The notes beneath the pieces are model-generated. The model worked only from the letters and a program-made list of their open reading frames with translations, had not been told where the DNA came from and did no database searches. 64,000 bases of DNA, from the NCBI GenBank assembly GCA_051294375.1, contig CM119263.1, positions 30,802,053-30,866,052 of the forward strand, read 5' to 3'. The DNA is from Paraspadella gotoi (Eukaryota > Chaetognatha). How positions within the stretch are numbered: the first letter of the stretch is position 1; each line of letters begins with the position of its first letter. Of this stretch, positions 31,940 to 63,992 are shown piece after piece. A program made the position numbers and the translations under genes.

Positions 31940-32030
31940 CGTCATGCTTAATTGTAGCTCGTTGCTGGGGATCGAACCAGGGACCTTAGCCCACTGTCGA
32001 GAACTGCCCTTTACCATCTGGTTTCATTTA
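31940..32030 (-). repeat. tRNA-like sequence or SINE head
   Basis: On the minus strand GGTAAAGGGCAG resembles an A box, and CTGGTTCGATCCCCAG is a perfect B box with a T-arm-like stem. A cloverleaf was not convincingly closed, so a decayed tRNA or a different tRNA-derived SINE is more likely than a working tRNA gene. Confidence 0.45.
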
Positions 32031-32255
32031 TAAGTCGTCGCAAAAATATCAATAATTCTGAGTTTCAAAAATTCCGTCCTTTGGTGTTCAGTGTATTCGT
32101 TATCATTTGTACAGTTAGTTTCTTTTTGGTATTATTTACCAAATTAAATTTATCTTCTCGTAATTTCTTTTGCTAATCTCAGTCGAGCGTCTTGACCGAT
32201 TTCCCGAGGCTGAACCCATGAATCTGTCATCTTCGTTTTCATGCAATGTTGTTTG

Positions 32256-32672
32256 TTGGATGATGATGACGATGATGATGATGATGAAGATGATGATGAT
32301 GAAAACGATGCCGATGATTGTGATCATAACGAGACGACGATGATGATGTTGTTAAAGACAATGTATATGATAATGATGAAGATAATGATGATGATGATGA
32401 TGTTAAAGACAATGTATATAATGATGATGACGATGAAGATAATAATGAAGAAGATGATGATGTTAGGCAAAGTATACAATGATAAGAACAATGATAATGA
32501 AAATAACGATTTTGATGATGATGATGATGATAACGATGATGATGAAGATAACGACGATGATAACGATGATGATAATGATAACGATGATGATAACGATGAT
32601 GATAACAATGATGATGAAGATAACAAAGATGATAACAATGATGATGAAGATAACGATGATGATGATCGCATG
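32256..32672. repeat. (GAT)n-type tract
   Basis: Over 400 bp of GATGAT with AAC/AAG variants. A 205-codon ORF through it (32241-32858) is Asp/Asn/Met-rich and then Lys/Thr-rich. It looks like translated repeat, though a 5' exon cannot be ruled out. Confidence 0.85.
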
Positions 32673-32948
32673 ATGGATTCGACAAAAGTAACGAATCGAA
32701 GTCAGAATTTTGGATCCGGAATCAAAAAGAAGAAAAAATCTCAGCACGAAATAACAACAACAACAACAACAACGACGACAACGACAAGATCTTGGCAAGG
32801 AGACGAACAGAAAAAAATTAAAAACGAAATTAATATATTTTTTTTAATATCGAAATGAATTTTCTTCTTCGATTAAGTTTTTATTAAACAAATATTATAA
32901 GTAAAGATTTTGGAATTTAAAAAAAAAAATGTTAGGATGTAAAGAGAA

Positions 32949-35900
32949 ATGATGTCAAATTATTTAAGTATGTCGCCGAGTCTCATTACGAACGCCTATG
33001 GATCACTCATTCCGCGGGAACAACTCTTTCATAAGGTGAGGCTGTTTGAAAAAGGAATTTAACGATATATTGATCAAATATTACTCGATAATAGTCAGTA
33101 TTTTCAGAAACTATTACTGAATATTAAATAATTTATATTCATTTCTATTTATACATAAATTAAAGTTTATAAATTATCAACATTTAAGACAACACTTAAT
33201 AGAAATACTACTATTTAGATCAATTTTTTTTATATTTAAGGCCGTGAGAGAAAATGATGGAGCGACAGTGAAAAAACTTCTCTCTGCTGGAGTTGAAATA
33301 GATTGTTTGTTCTACAACTGGACACCTTTGATGCTCGGTATGTAGCTATATAGACTTTTAGAATATTGACAAGCTGAAAAGAAGCATACAGTTATATTAT
33401 TTTTTCGTTTGTTTTGAACAGTTTATGACTAGAAGTTTTTCCCTGCCCTGAAAGCAAAAAAATTGAGTTTTCTTGAAAAGTTTTTTTTCGCAAGATTTAA
33501 TATGTAGCTTAAAAACTATATTTTTCTTATGAATAATAAACATAAATAAAGAGAATCTCTCTATCTCTCTCTCTCTCTGTCAGCGATAAACAAAAACAAC
33601 GACGAATTAGCCCTGCTTTTGATCAGAAGAGGAGCATCGGTAACTTATAGGGATGAACTCGGGATCGCTCCTTTGCACGAGGCTGTGAGGAAGAACATGA
33701 CGGAAGTAGTCAAGGTTCATTTAGTATTATTTGCTCCTACTGATTATTAACTCTTTCTGATTAGACTATTACTATAATATATATATAATATTATAATTTC
33801 ATGATTACTGAGTTATTCTTTGGAAGACTCATCGGGCGCTTTAACTATCATTAAATTTTATCTAATATTGTTTTTTATCGATTAATGGTTTATTATTTGG
33901 AAGGCATTATGGCAGAGTTATTACAGCGGGCCCGATGAATAGTTACTAGTTGATCGTAGGCAATGCCACCTATATTTATGATTTGTAAGGCATTTTGTGA
34001 TCATTACTCTAATAATGGTATTAATTGATTGATTAATCACTATTTAAAAGGCGTTGGCAAAAGCCAAATGCGCAGTGGATGACATGATGCCCTGTGGATA
34101 CACTCCGTTAGGGTGCGCGACCCAGAGAGGCATTCACGAGCTGGCGCAGGTAGATTTTCTCTCTCTCTCTGTCTCTCTCTCTTTCTGTCTCTCTCTCTCT
34201 CTCTCACATAACCTTTTTCTTCCACAGGTTCTCATAGAAATCGGTGGCGCAGACGTCAATTTTGCGTCGATCAGATCAGAAACTCCTCTTTACTTAGCGT
34301 CGCTAGAAGGTGCTGTCTATTTCTTAGATATAAGATCATATTTCCAAATTCACGAAATATTGTATTGATATTTAAACAATCAGGTCATGTGACCATCGTG
34401 AAACTTCTTCTCTCTCACGGAGCCGACGCTGACTTACCCGCGACGGAAGCCAATCAAACTCCTTTGATGGTCAGGCCAAAAAAAAATAAATATTATATGG
34501 TGGACTAAAATAATTATTGATTAAATAACTAATTAGTTTTGGGAGTAAATAATCTTTTACATCATTTATCAAATCGAATTATGAATCACTTTATTAAATT
34601 ATGAGTTAATGAATTAAAGTATAAATCAAATTAATGATTAGATTTTATTACATTTGATTAAATTAATCATTGAAATAGGCGGCCGTCATCGGAGAGCACG
34701 AGGAAATTGTTAAGCTTTTACTCAAAAACTTAAAATCTGCAGAGTCGTTGGGGCATCAGGTAAAAAATGAAAAAAATAATTATAATACTATTTTAACAAT
34801 TATATTATATTATATTTTAACTTTATATCAGAGAAAAAAAATAAGTTAAATGATCTCTCTGATAAATAAATGAATTAGTGATTAAATGAATGAATAAATT
34901 TAAAGAAATACTTGATTGAATAATTTATAAAAACGAATGAATGGAAAAATTCATTTATTTAAAAAAAAGAATAAAAAAAAGAATAAATAAATTATCAAAT
35001 GAACGATTCAATTGAGTGAAACAGATTAATTAAATGATGTACATGAATCAATCGCTTCTTAATCAAGCAGCAAAAATACCATAAATTACAATAAAAATAT
35101 AAATAGATTAATTAAATAAAATAAAACAAATAAATAAAAATCCTACAAAAAATCAATAAAAATACAATAAAGGACAAAGACGGTTGGACGGCGCTGATGT
35201 ACGCGGTCACGACGGAAGAGGAAGACCTCGTCAATCTTCTCCTCAACAGCGGAAAAGAAATTGCGGCGGCGCCGACGAACAACGACAACCAAAGAGCCTT
35301 GGAAATTGCGCAGGTGAAAGGAACCGCTTCTCACCGGCAATATATCCCAAATGCGGCGCATTTCGACGGAAATTTAAAAGATACTTTTATTAAGTTTAAC
35401 TTTAAATATTTTGTTACGGGATTACGGTTAGGGTAATAAAGGTATAGGTTAAAAAATTTGGTGAGGAATTATGGTTAGGGTAAGGGATAATGGTTAAGAA
35501 TTTGGTTAGGGATTAAGGGTAGGCTTAGTGATTAGGCTACAGGGTTAGAGTTAGGGTTTGGTAAAAGATTAGGAAACAGAAAAGTCGCCCTTTGAGAAAA
35601 AAATGGCCCAGATCTAAAAGAATGAATAAATAAATGATAAATTATTAAACAAAAATAAATGAATGACTACTTTAAAAATAAATAAATAAATAAATGTTTA
35701 AATAAATAAATGTTTCAATAAATAAATAATTTTTTAAATAAATAAATAAATTAATTAAATAATTAATTAAACCCACAGGAAACCGGTAACGAATCCATCA
35801 TTAAAATCGTCACCAAATTCACGCCGGTGAAATTAGAAGAAAATCCTGACGCTGACGCGGAGACGATGATCGACGCCTCTGAACTTTTGACGGATCAGAA

Positions 35901-35955
35901 CGAGGCTCAAAACGATGACAACGAAGACGCCATGACAGAAAATGACAACGATTGA
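32949..35955 (+). CDS. Ankyrin-repeat protein, nine exons, complete
   Basis: Exons: 32949-33035, 33241-33337, 33584-33714, 34051-34149, 34228-34309, 34384-34469, 34679-34759, 35173-35313, 35779-35955. All introns are GT-AG and the sum is 981 nt, so 326 residues with no frame break. The N-terminus (MMSNYLSMSPSLITNAYGSL) is short. Then come about seven ankyrin repeats: VKKLLSAGVEID, LALLLIRRGASV, GIAPLHEAVRK, GYTPLGCATQRG, LIEIGGADVNF, ETPLYLASLEGH, IVKLLLSHGADAD, GWTALMYAV. The tail is acidic (DADAETMIDASE, NDDNEDAMTEND). Ankyrin repeats bind proteins; no catalytic domain, signal peptide or TM is present, so a cytosolic adaptor is likely. Start chosen at the first of two ATGs. It is on the same strand as the ankyrin/XKR-like gene 1.6 kb upstream, and a local duplication is possible. 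One intron (34150-34227) is almost only CT repeat. Confidence 0.82.
35345..35615 (+). repeat. MITE-like TTAGGG element in the last ankyrin-gene intron
   Basis: AATGCGGCGCATTTCGACG start, GGGATTACGGTTAGGGTAAT core, and GAAAAGTCGCCCTTTGAG end. A TAAATAAATAAA tract follows to 35770. Confidence 0.55.
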
Positions 35956-36019
35956 ATGTTATATATTTGCAAAGTTTATATATATCGAGAATATATTACG
36001 GACGGAGCCAGTCGGTCTC

Positions 36020-36145
36020 TGTAAAAAAGTCTTAACTGCCATAGCCCGCCAGTAGTTGTAATCAAGATAGCTTTATAATTGAATTAGTGGAATATTTAAT
36101 ATTGGTTGTACTAATTTCTGAATTTGGTTGTACTAATTTTTGAAA
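36020..36145 (+). repeat. Interspersed family B, partial copy
   Basis: GTCTTAACTGCCATAGCCCG and TATTGGTTGTACTAATTTCT resemble the 3' half of family B. It lies just downstream of the ankyrin gene stop codon. Confidence 0.5.
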
Positions 36146-36544
36146 AACTTAAGCGATTATTAAAAAAAGTTAGTTGAAATTGGGACAAATGTGTTAATGA
36201 GTTGATCCTTTTCTTTTTTTTAAAGGAACCAGCAGGTGGCAGCACCAATCGCAAGGTTCCCTGACATCTCAAAAGATAAACATATGAACACTATACGTTG
36301 AGTGCCCACCGATTTTCTTTGTTGGACTTTACACAGATTAAAAACTACTCAAAGTTAACGAAATAAGAAAGTAAGTCTTAACAAAATTTTGGGGGGTTTT
36401 GGTTAAAGGTCCTTGAAAAAAAAATTTAAATAAAAATATAAACAATAGTAAGAAAGAAATAATTTAAAATTTAAACTTGCCGTAAATTATCACAAGTTTT
36501 AAATTTGTGATGACAGGAGTTTGCGCCGAATCTGATTGATTAAA

Positions 36545-36720
36545 AAAATAATTTTGGCCATGTTTTTCGAAACGGCTCAGTTTCAGAATTTATTAAGTTT
36601 TTAAGTCTAATAACTAAATTAGTTTTTAGAGAAAAGGGTAAGAATTTTGGTTAAGGATTATAGTGCTAATAGTGCTAATAGTGCTAATAAAGAAATTGGT
36701 TTTAAAGTAAACTATTTCGT
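36545..36720 (+). repeat. MITE-like TTAGG element (diverged)
   Basis: TTGGCCATGTTTTTCGAAAC, CGGCTCAGTTTCAGAATT, then GGTTAAGGATTATAG and a small GTGCTAATA triple repeat. Confidence 0.4.
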
Positions 36721-36844
36721 AGGTTTCATGCATGGTAAATTATAATAAATTCAGAGACTGAGAAAGATTATATGTGTGAAAACTAAATTTGAAGTGAAGC
36801 AAAAAAATCATCTGTTCCATAACCCGTATGTATTATCGAAACCT

Positions 36845-37130
36845 CTTTATATTTTTTTACTGTATGTACCTTCAGTAATTCTGTATGTTTCTGCCGTGTG
36901 TATCATCTTTTAGGTTGTACCGTAAAAATTACTTGTATTTTTATACTTTCTGTATTTTTCAACCGTCTGTATGTTTATACCGTTTGTACCATCTGTAATT
37001 TTATACTGTCTGTAACATCTGTATTTTTCTACCTTCTGCACTATTTGTATTTTTTGATTGTCTGTAACTTCTCTAAATTTCTACCGTCTGTAACATCTCT
37101 ATTTTTTTATCTGTCTGTAACATCTGTACC
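36845..37130. repeat. CCGTCTGTAACATCTGTATTT-type degenerate minisatellite
   Basis: Units of roughly 20-30 bp built from CTGTA, ATTTTT and TACCGTCTG. A 78-codon ORF here is repeat translation. Confidence 0.7.
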
Positions 37131-37199
37131 CTAAACGAACTGAAGGAGACTCAAATAGAAAGGACTGGAGTCTGGACCCAAATTCTTTTGCCTTTGGTT

Positions 37200-37370
37200 T
37201 CGCGACGATCACCTAATCCTCTTCCTTCTCCTCCTCCTCTTCTTCCTCCTCCTCCTCCTCCAATTTCTCTTCCTCTTCGGTCGCGAGCCAACTCATAATA
37301 ACGATTCTCTCTCTCTCAGCCTTTGGGGTTTAATCCACGCTCTCTCTCTCTCTTTCTCTTTCTCTCTCTC

Positions 37371-37434
<64 letters not shown>
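37200..37434. repeat. (CCT)n and (CT)n tracts
   Basis: CTCCTCCTC triplets near 37225-37265 and a CT dinucleotide run at about 37335-37434. Confidence 0.92.
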
Positions 37435-37439
<5 letters not shown>

Positions 37440-37902
37440 CGAGATTCGACCTGCATTTCTACCGAAACTGCAAACTGCCAGACAAGAACTGACATCGAGA
37501 CGGAATTTTTCTTTCCACCTGAAAATCAAATCATTTTTATTCCCGATTCTTAACACATCTTTTTTTTTTCGCCATAATGTTTTTTTAATTTTCTTTTATA
37601 AATTCGCGACTTTCTTCGTTTGTGTCTATTTATAAAAATGGCATACGGGGTTCGTATCCGAAAACTTATTAAAAATCGTAGCAATAAACCTTATATGCCT
37701 TTTTGCCTACTGTAAAATTATTTCTTGATATATTTTATAACATAATGAATTTTAAATTTAAATAATTTTTTAAAAAATATTTCACATCCTCTCGCCATTC
37801 AAATAAAATAAAGCAACTGAGAATATTTTCAACTTTTCATCGACTTAATTTAATAAATAAACTACGATTGTATTTAGAGAATTGACAAAGTTTTTGTTTG
37901 CA

Positions 37903-37962
37903 ACGAATTTTATTTAAATTGAACAGACATGTTTCGACTTGCTTTACAAGCCTACGAGTGTA
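37903..37962 (-). repeat. Decayed hammerhead-bearing arm fragment
   Basis: Minus strand keeps GTCGAAACATGTC and the AATAAAATTCGTTGC flank of the hammerhead family. CTGATGA has decayed to CTCGTAG, so it should be inactive. Confidence 0.5.
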
Positions 37963-38099
37963 ATATGACTTATATTTCTCTTTAGTTTTCAATTTAATTT
38001 TTAATTTAACAAAAACATCGTTCATTTGATTAGTTTTTGCGGATATTAAATGACAAGATGGTAAAGGTAAAGTTTTAAGTTTTTCTTTATTTTGTAATT

Positions 38100-38320
38100 C
38101 TGGCTCTCTTCTCCCAGAGCGCCCCATTTCTAATATATTTATCCTAAATATATTCCTAAACTTATAATATAAACCTCGTATCCTAATCTCCTACTCTAAC
38201 CTAATCCTAAACCATTAATCCTAAACCAAACTTGTAACTTTAAACCATTTTAATCCTTAATCCCTTACATAATCCTTAATGTATTCTTTAATCTTTACCT
38301 AAAAAATTAGAGAAAATAAG
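38100..38320 (-). repeat. MITE-like TTAGGG element, inverted
   Basis: TTCTCCCAGAGCGCCCCATT end, then CCTAATC/CCTAAACC variants, the complement of the TTAGG core. Confidence 0.55.
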
Positions 38321-38569
38321 AGCTAAAAGTAAAAAAAAGAAGTTCATTATTTTTGGTCTAATTAATTGTTCGATAGTTTATAGTTTATAGTTGATAGTTT
38401 TAAGGCGACTTTTAAATTTCTTTTAGGTCCTTCCGTTGGTCATTGACCTAAAACGTTTTCTAGTTTCGTGTCGATTCTTTCTTTTTTTTCTTTTTTTTTT
38501 CTTTATTTATTTTAGTTGGTATTGTCGTTTTTTTTTTCTCTTATTCGATCATTGACCCCAGACTTTAGT

Positions 38570-38614
38570 CCGTCTCTCTCTCTTTCTCTCTTTCTCTCTT
38601 TCTCTCTTTCTCTC

Positions 38615-38651
<37 letters not shown>

Positions 38652-38760
38652 TTGTTTCCCACCTTATGTTTTGGTTATCAATATTTTATATATAATCTTA
38701 GTAATTTTAGTAAGTACTAAGAGAGAGAGAGAGAGAGGGAGAGAGAGAGAGAGAGACCGA
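38570..38760. repeat. (CTTTCT)n/(CT)n and (GA)n tracts
   Basis: A hexamer CTCTTT run then CT repeats to 38652, and a GA run at 38720-38757. Confidence 0.92.
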
Positions 38761-39409
38761 CCGGATGAAAATAAAATCTTCATTATCGTTATCGTCATCT
38801 TCATCGTTGGGTAAAATCGACCTCTAAGTTTTTGTACCGAAAAATTCAATTAAAAAAAAAACCAAATCTTTTTTTTTAATGTTTTTTTTTACGCCATTTA
38901 TCTTCGTTTTTCTTTGAGCAGTCAACTGACGATTGAAAACTTTATAAAGTTTCCTGGCCTTATTTGCTAAAAATCTTAATTCATTGTTTCATACTATGAC
39001 CTCATTATGTATTTAAAGAATATATCAATTTTTTGTATTAATTTGTTTTTCTTCTAAATTCTCTATATTGAAGTTTTTCAAGAAAAGTATCACCGATATC
39101 TCAAGACCAATTGTTGGCCTTCGATTCTGTTGTTAACTAATAACTTTTTAACAGTTTTCTTACTCAACCTTATTAATTTTTGAACAGCAATGACTGTCTC
39201 AACAATAATGCACCATCTGGGAATGTTTGAAAGTCTCGTAATATATCGACGTTCTAGCAATATCTCACTTTTTGTAGTGCACTTCAACCCGACATCTACG
39301 CATTTACTGCAATATCTACTTCACATAAGAACCTATATTATGTTCAGATTTCCACAACCAGAAACAGAGCAGCTTAGAATTGAGTAGAGCGAAAGAAAAA
39401 AACTCGGGA

Positions 39410-39426
39410 GACCTTGAGAGAGAGAG

Positions 39427-39470
<44 letters not shown>

Positions 39471-39678
39471 AAACCCACACCATCACCATAGCTGCTAAAA
39501 AGGCCATTCCTCCCGGGGTCTGTGAGAGGAGGAAAAAGAAAAGGAGGAAGAGAAAGAAAAAAGGAAAAAAGAAAAAAAGGAGGAAACCGCAGAAGAAGAA
39601 AAAAGAATAAAAAAGAAAAAAAGAAAAAAGACTCGTTGCTCGTGGATTCTTTCCTTCCATCCTCTTCCTCTTTTATTT

Positions 39679-39761
<83 letters not shown>

Positions 39762-39863
39762 AATGATGGTGTCCATTGTGGCATCACTATCGAGGCAACA
39801 GTTCTTCCGTCGCGCACAAACGTCTACCAAACGCGAGATGGAAAAACCGGCGCGCTGCTCGGT

Positions 39864-39899
<36 letters not shown>

Positions 39900-40441
39900 G
39901 GGGGGGAAGGAGTAATGGGAGGTAAGAAAGAGAGGGAGAAGAAAGAGAAAAGGGACAGAGGAAAGGAAGAAAAGGAGAGAGGAAAAGGAGAAAGATAAAG
40001 AATAGAGAAGAATGGGAGAAACAAGAAAGAAAAGGGAAGAAGAAAATGCGGAGAAGAGAGAGATTATAGAAAGGGAAAGGAAATGAAAGGGATTAAGAAA
40101 GGGAATAGAACCAAGGAAAAAGGGATTAAGGAAAAAAGAGGAAAAGAAAAGAGAAATATAAAAATCTGTCAAAATCAGAGCTAGGGAGAGCCGGATAGAG
40201 AGAGAGTTCGTTACGATTGGAATGGGCAAGGAGAGGATGGGTAAAAGATTAAGAGAGAGACAGAGAGAGAGACAGAGAGAGAGAGAGAGGAGAGGAGTAG
40301 AGAGAGAGAGAGAGAGTAATTAAAGGAGAAGAGTGAGGAGAGAGCCAGAAAACCTTTAGAGATTCGCGGACAAAGGGAAGTGTTAAAAATGGTGGCGCTT
40401 GCTAATCTACAGCCGTACTGGAGAGAGAGAGGAGAGAGGAG

Positions 40442-40538
<97 letters not shown>

Positions 40539-40596
40539 CATTCATTCATTTTCTCTCCCTTTCCTTTTCCAGCTTTTTCTTTCTTTCCCCGCTGAA
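39410..40596 (+). other. Purine/pyrimidine-asymmetric region upstream of the NR0B-like gene
   Basis: Alternating long (GA)n and (CT)n tracts plus GGAAAGAGAAG-type purine-rich DNA. Long overlapping ORFs on both strands are RE/SL dipeptide repeats and not genes. TTTTCCAG at about 40563-40571 could be an acceptor for an upstream non-coding exon. The region is the likely 5' flank or UTR of the gene starting at 40597. Confidence 0.6.
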
Positions 40597-60317
<19,721 letters not shown>

Positions 60318-60549
60318 TGGGGCTGGAGCTGAAGAGGCTTGTTCTGTGTGACGGGAAAGAGGGAATTTGGCGGGAAAGAGGATTGAAGCCCGGAAGTGTA
60401 GGGGGTGGAGTGGGGCGGGGCAGATGGTCGATTGGCCATTGCTGTCGTCGTTGTCGTTTCAATTTCTCTCTGCACTTTTTTTAATTTTTTTCCTTTTTTT
60501 TCTTTTTTTTTTAGTTTTAAATTTTAATTCTTTTGCGGCGAATTTCTTT

Positions 60550-60690
60550 ATCTTCATCTTAATATAAATTCTAATTTTAATCTTAATCTTCATCTTAACC
60601 TTTATCTTCATCTTAATATAAATTCTAATTTTAATCTTAATCTTCATCTTTATCTTCATCTTAATATAAATTCTAATTTTAATCTTAATC
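60550..60690. repeat. About 50-bp tandem repeat, three copies
   Basis: Units of CTTCATCTTAATATAAATTC plus TAATTTTAATCTTAAT, downstream of the NR0B-like stop codon and possibly in its 3' UTR. Confidence 0.88.
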
Positions 60691-60733
60691 TCTCAACTCA
60701 TGACACTCTGTCTCAAAATCTCAAAAGTCTTTG

Positions 60734-60985
60734 CCATGTCATATCATTTTTCATTTTATTCTTTTTATCTTTTCCACGTCTTTTGTGTCCTCTTCCATGT
60801 CTCATCACTTCTTCTACATTCTTTGTCTTTTGCCATTTCCTATCATTTTTCATTTTAACCTTTTTATCTTTTCCACTTCTTTTTGTCCTCTACCATGTCT
60901 CATCATTTCCTCCCTTTCTTTGTCCTTTGCAATGTCCTATAATTTTTAATTTTATCCTTGTTTTCTTTCTACTCTTCTAAACACC
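60734..60985. repeat. 97-bp tandem repeat, about 2.5 copies
   Basis: Units start at GCCATGTCATATCATTTTTC (60734) and GCCATTTCCTATCATTTTTC (60832); a third diverged start is near 60929. Confidence 0.82.
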
Positions 60986-61339
60986 ACATTTTATCCCTTT
61001 TCCTTGTCTTCCTTGTCTTTTTTCTATGTCCCATCATTTTCCTTGTCCTTTCTTGACTCGACCTTTTCATTGACCTTCCGAGACACAAGACGTCCCACAC
61101 ACAAAACACGTCCCACACACACAGGGACTCTCGTGGAAAAAAGTCCTTGAAACAAAAAGGTTTTAGTTTAAGTTGAAGATGTAATGAAAACTGTTTTGTC
61201 CGTTTGTTTTTTAGAGTTAGCTACAATAGTAAATAAAGAACAAACCAGATTTTGAGACAATTTATAATTTTTTAAAATATAAAATAAGCTCTTCCTTATC
61301 TTTCTTACCCTCTTAGTCTTTTCGCTTCAATCGCCGCTC

Positions 61340-61350
61340 TCTCTCACGCT

Positions 61351-61410
<60 letters not shown>

Positions 61411-61464
61411 ATCTCTCTCTCTCTTCTCTCTCTCTTCTCTTCTCTCTTTCTCTTTCTCCTCTCT

Positions 61465-61505
<41 letters not shown>

Positions 61506-61506
61506 T

Positions 61507-61545
<39 letters not shown>
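61340..61545. repeat. (CT)n microsatellite, interrupted
   Basis: About 200 bp of CT with TT interruptions. Confidence 0.95.
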
Positions 61546-61547
<2 letters not shown>

Positions 61548-61584
61548 TTCTGGGCCTTGAATTTTTTTTGTTGTCCACACGCGG

Positions 61585-61645
61585 TGTTTAGTGTAACTGG
61601 TAGAGTAAAGAACTGGTATTGCGAGACTGAGTCGACCCAAACAGT
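61585..61645 (+). repeat. tRNA-like sequence (decayed)
   Basis: TTAGTGTAACTGGTAGAG resembles a D arm with an A box, and GAGTCGACCC a changed B box, 35 bases apart. No acceptor stem closes convincingly. Confidence 0.35.
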
Positions 61646-62489
61646 ATTTTTTTCACGATTTCACTGGTGAATTTTATTGTTTTTATTTGTTTTGTTTTTG
61701 TTTATTTTTAATCTTCATTGAAAATTATATTCGGTTTAAAAAAAATCCAAACACGAACAACGAAATTAAAACTTTTTTTTCGCATCACGCAGTATAAAAG
61801 AACCAAAAATATTCTTTATATTCTATACACAAGTTCACTCTTAATGTTTGCAACTCTTCTCTCTCTCCGTCTTTCTCTCTCTCTCATCTGTCTATCGTCT
61901 CCGTCTCAGTGTCTTCTTCACATCTCTCCTTCGTCATTTCCTCTCATCATCCTCCGTCTGCTTCTCTCTCTTCTCTCTCTCTCTCTCTCTGTTTCCTCGC
62001 ATAACGACATTTTTTCATATTTTTTACTCTCTACGTGTCAAGTTTTCTATTGTTTAAAGTTTGAGTTGTTTTCTCTTAGAATTAGCATGACAGTAGTTTA
62101 TCCAAAAATTTTAAATTATTACTATTATTATTCTGTCATTATCAGCATTATCATGATAAATTATAACCATTCGTTTTTTCAGGACAAAAACAAAATTATT
62201 TCTCCCCACCGAGGCTTGTCTTGTCATGATCATGTCATTAGATGTCATTATGTGTCATAACTAACGAGTCACACGATCTCGATATGACATTCAGTGTCAT
62301 AGAAGGTCCGAGGCTTCCGAATTACATCTTATGACATATCATGAGAGGTTCATGCCCTTTGTACGTCACTCGAGAGCGAAGGATAATCTTATGATAATTC
62401 TTAAAACGCACTTTTGATTATAAATAAAATAAAGTCATTTTTAATACATTTTATATTATATTTTCGCTCCCATCGTTTCATTATACCGT

Positions 62490-62645
62490 TAGTTTTTCGT
62501 CCAAAAACTCCATCTTGGGGATGTAATAATACTTTATATAGTTTATTTTATATTACATCCGGAGAGTTTTGTGCTCTGTCCTATTACATCCGTAAGCTCG
62601 GCCCCAGGATGTAATAGAGCTTTGTCTTAATTTGGACGAGAATCA
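62490..62645. repeat. Hairpin-rich MITE-like element
   Basis: Outer inverted pair TTTTTCGTCCAAA / TTTGGACGAGAA encloses two hairpins: GGATGTAATA / TATTACATCC and CTATTACATCC / GGATGTAATAG. Length about 155 bp, no ORF. Confidence 0.55.
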
Positions 62646-63774
62646 TCGGTGAGACCCATTTATCCAAACGGACCTACAATTCGTGTTTATTTTTTTTCTT
62701 ATAACAAATAAAGAATATATCTTGTTTATTTTTTTTTTTAAATAAAAACTCGTTTGTTACATCGATAATGTTGTTTAAACACTTATGTAGAATAAATGGA
62801 ATTCCATACAACCGTTTTTTTTAATTGATGAAAAAAGATGTCTACTAGTCAGATTGAGAATTTAGAAATTTAAAAAAAATATTTAAACCATCATAATTAG
62901 TTATCTATATTTATAAAATAGAATGTTTATAATCTGCAGCGGTCCTACCAAGCTTGTTCCATTATTTAGTTGTACTAGAGTTTCGTTCTTTCAGTACTTC
63001 TTCATCCTATCTCTTCGCTCTATGTTCTTTTGTGTCTAATTTAGTTACTCAGCCGCCGTCAAAGATGTCGCTTCGGCCGAGGGACTTCGACATTCTATGA
63101 ACAAAAGACGTCGCGTCCAAAGTTTTTTTTTCAGCTGCTTTGGAAATCAGGTTATTGATTGAAAACTTGTTTAGATTCCTGACGACGGAGCAGCAAAAAA
63201 AAACAATGGGTCTTTGTGTCGTCGATGTTTTCTTTGTTTCGCGGTTCAATTTTCTTATTATTTTTTGTTTTGTTTTTTTTATTTGTTATTTACTGTGTCT
63301 TTGTTTCAGCCATTGTTTTGTCTTTCTTTGCCGTCTCTCATCAGGTCATTCAGTCTCGTTTCTATTTCCTGTTGGCTGTTCTTAGTTCTGTTATTTTTAA
63401 TTTTATTTATAATTTAAGTTATATACGTATTTTTTGATATTTCATAACAAATTTTTCTTAAAGACCTGCTAAACCAAGTAAACTACACCTTTTTTAATTT
63501 CTCCATTATGATTTCAGAATCGTCGGTCAATGCACAATCGGCGCCAAACTGAACTGATTCTTACGCCACATTCCGCCAACGCCAACGTCAAGCTCCAGAA
63601 TTACGTCAACATCAACTCTAGTTTTTGCCACATCGATTCCGACCTCATTTCGCCGCCTTTGCCTCAAGCGTCACGTGTCGGTCTTGTCATGATGTGCCCC
63701 TTAAACGCTGACACCTTCGTCGCCTAATTCGTAGCCTTTGTCATCATCGTCGTCCTTGACGCAACCTCCTCCTC
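62646..63774. other. Upstream region of the right-edge gene
   Basis: AT-rich to 62950, then mixed. A possible acceptor TTTCAG at 63517 starts a 65-codon open stretch to a TAA at 63725, which could be a 5' UTR exon. Nothing else is supported. Confidence 0.4.
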
Positions 63775-63992
63775 ATGGCCCCCTCCGCCCTCGAATCGCC
63801 CCCCAAGGCCCCGTCGCCCATCGGGGCTGCGCGCCGCCGCCGTGCCTTGCCGCCCGCCGAATCCCCGAAACTTAGGAACGACGACGACGACAACTCTGTG
63901 GATCTGGAGTCTTTCGTCGAGAACGTGAGGAATTTAAAGAGAATCGCTTCACCTGTCGTCGTCGTCGCGAGATGGACGCTGGAGGTTATGAG
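63775..63992 (+). CDS. Probable first coding exon, gene continues off the right edge
   Basis: ATG in good context (CTCATGG), GC-rich, 72 codons to a donor ATGAG|GTGAGG. The N-terminus is Ala/Pro-rich (MAPSALESPPKAPSPIGAAR), then RRRR, an acidic NDDDDNSVDLESF and ENVRNLKRIASPVVVVARW. No family recognised; the low-complexity start suggests a nuclear or cytosolic regulatory protein, but that is a guess. An in-frame TAA at 63725 precedes the start. Confidence 0.4.

Noticed and set aside
31940-32030. Functional tRNA gene
   Set aside because: Good B box, but no complete cloverleaf or terminator run in the right place; kept only as a tRNA-like repeat.
32241-32858. 205-codon Asp-rich ORF on +
   Set aside because: Translation of a GAT repeat; frame changes give poly-Met or poly-Ile equally. 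It could only be real with transcript evidence.
39380-40229. ORFs of 76-244 codons on both strands
   Set aside because: Products are RE, SL and KR-type repeat peptides from GA/CT and purine-rich DNA; no domain.
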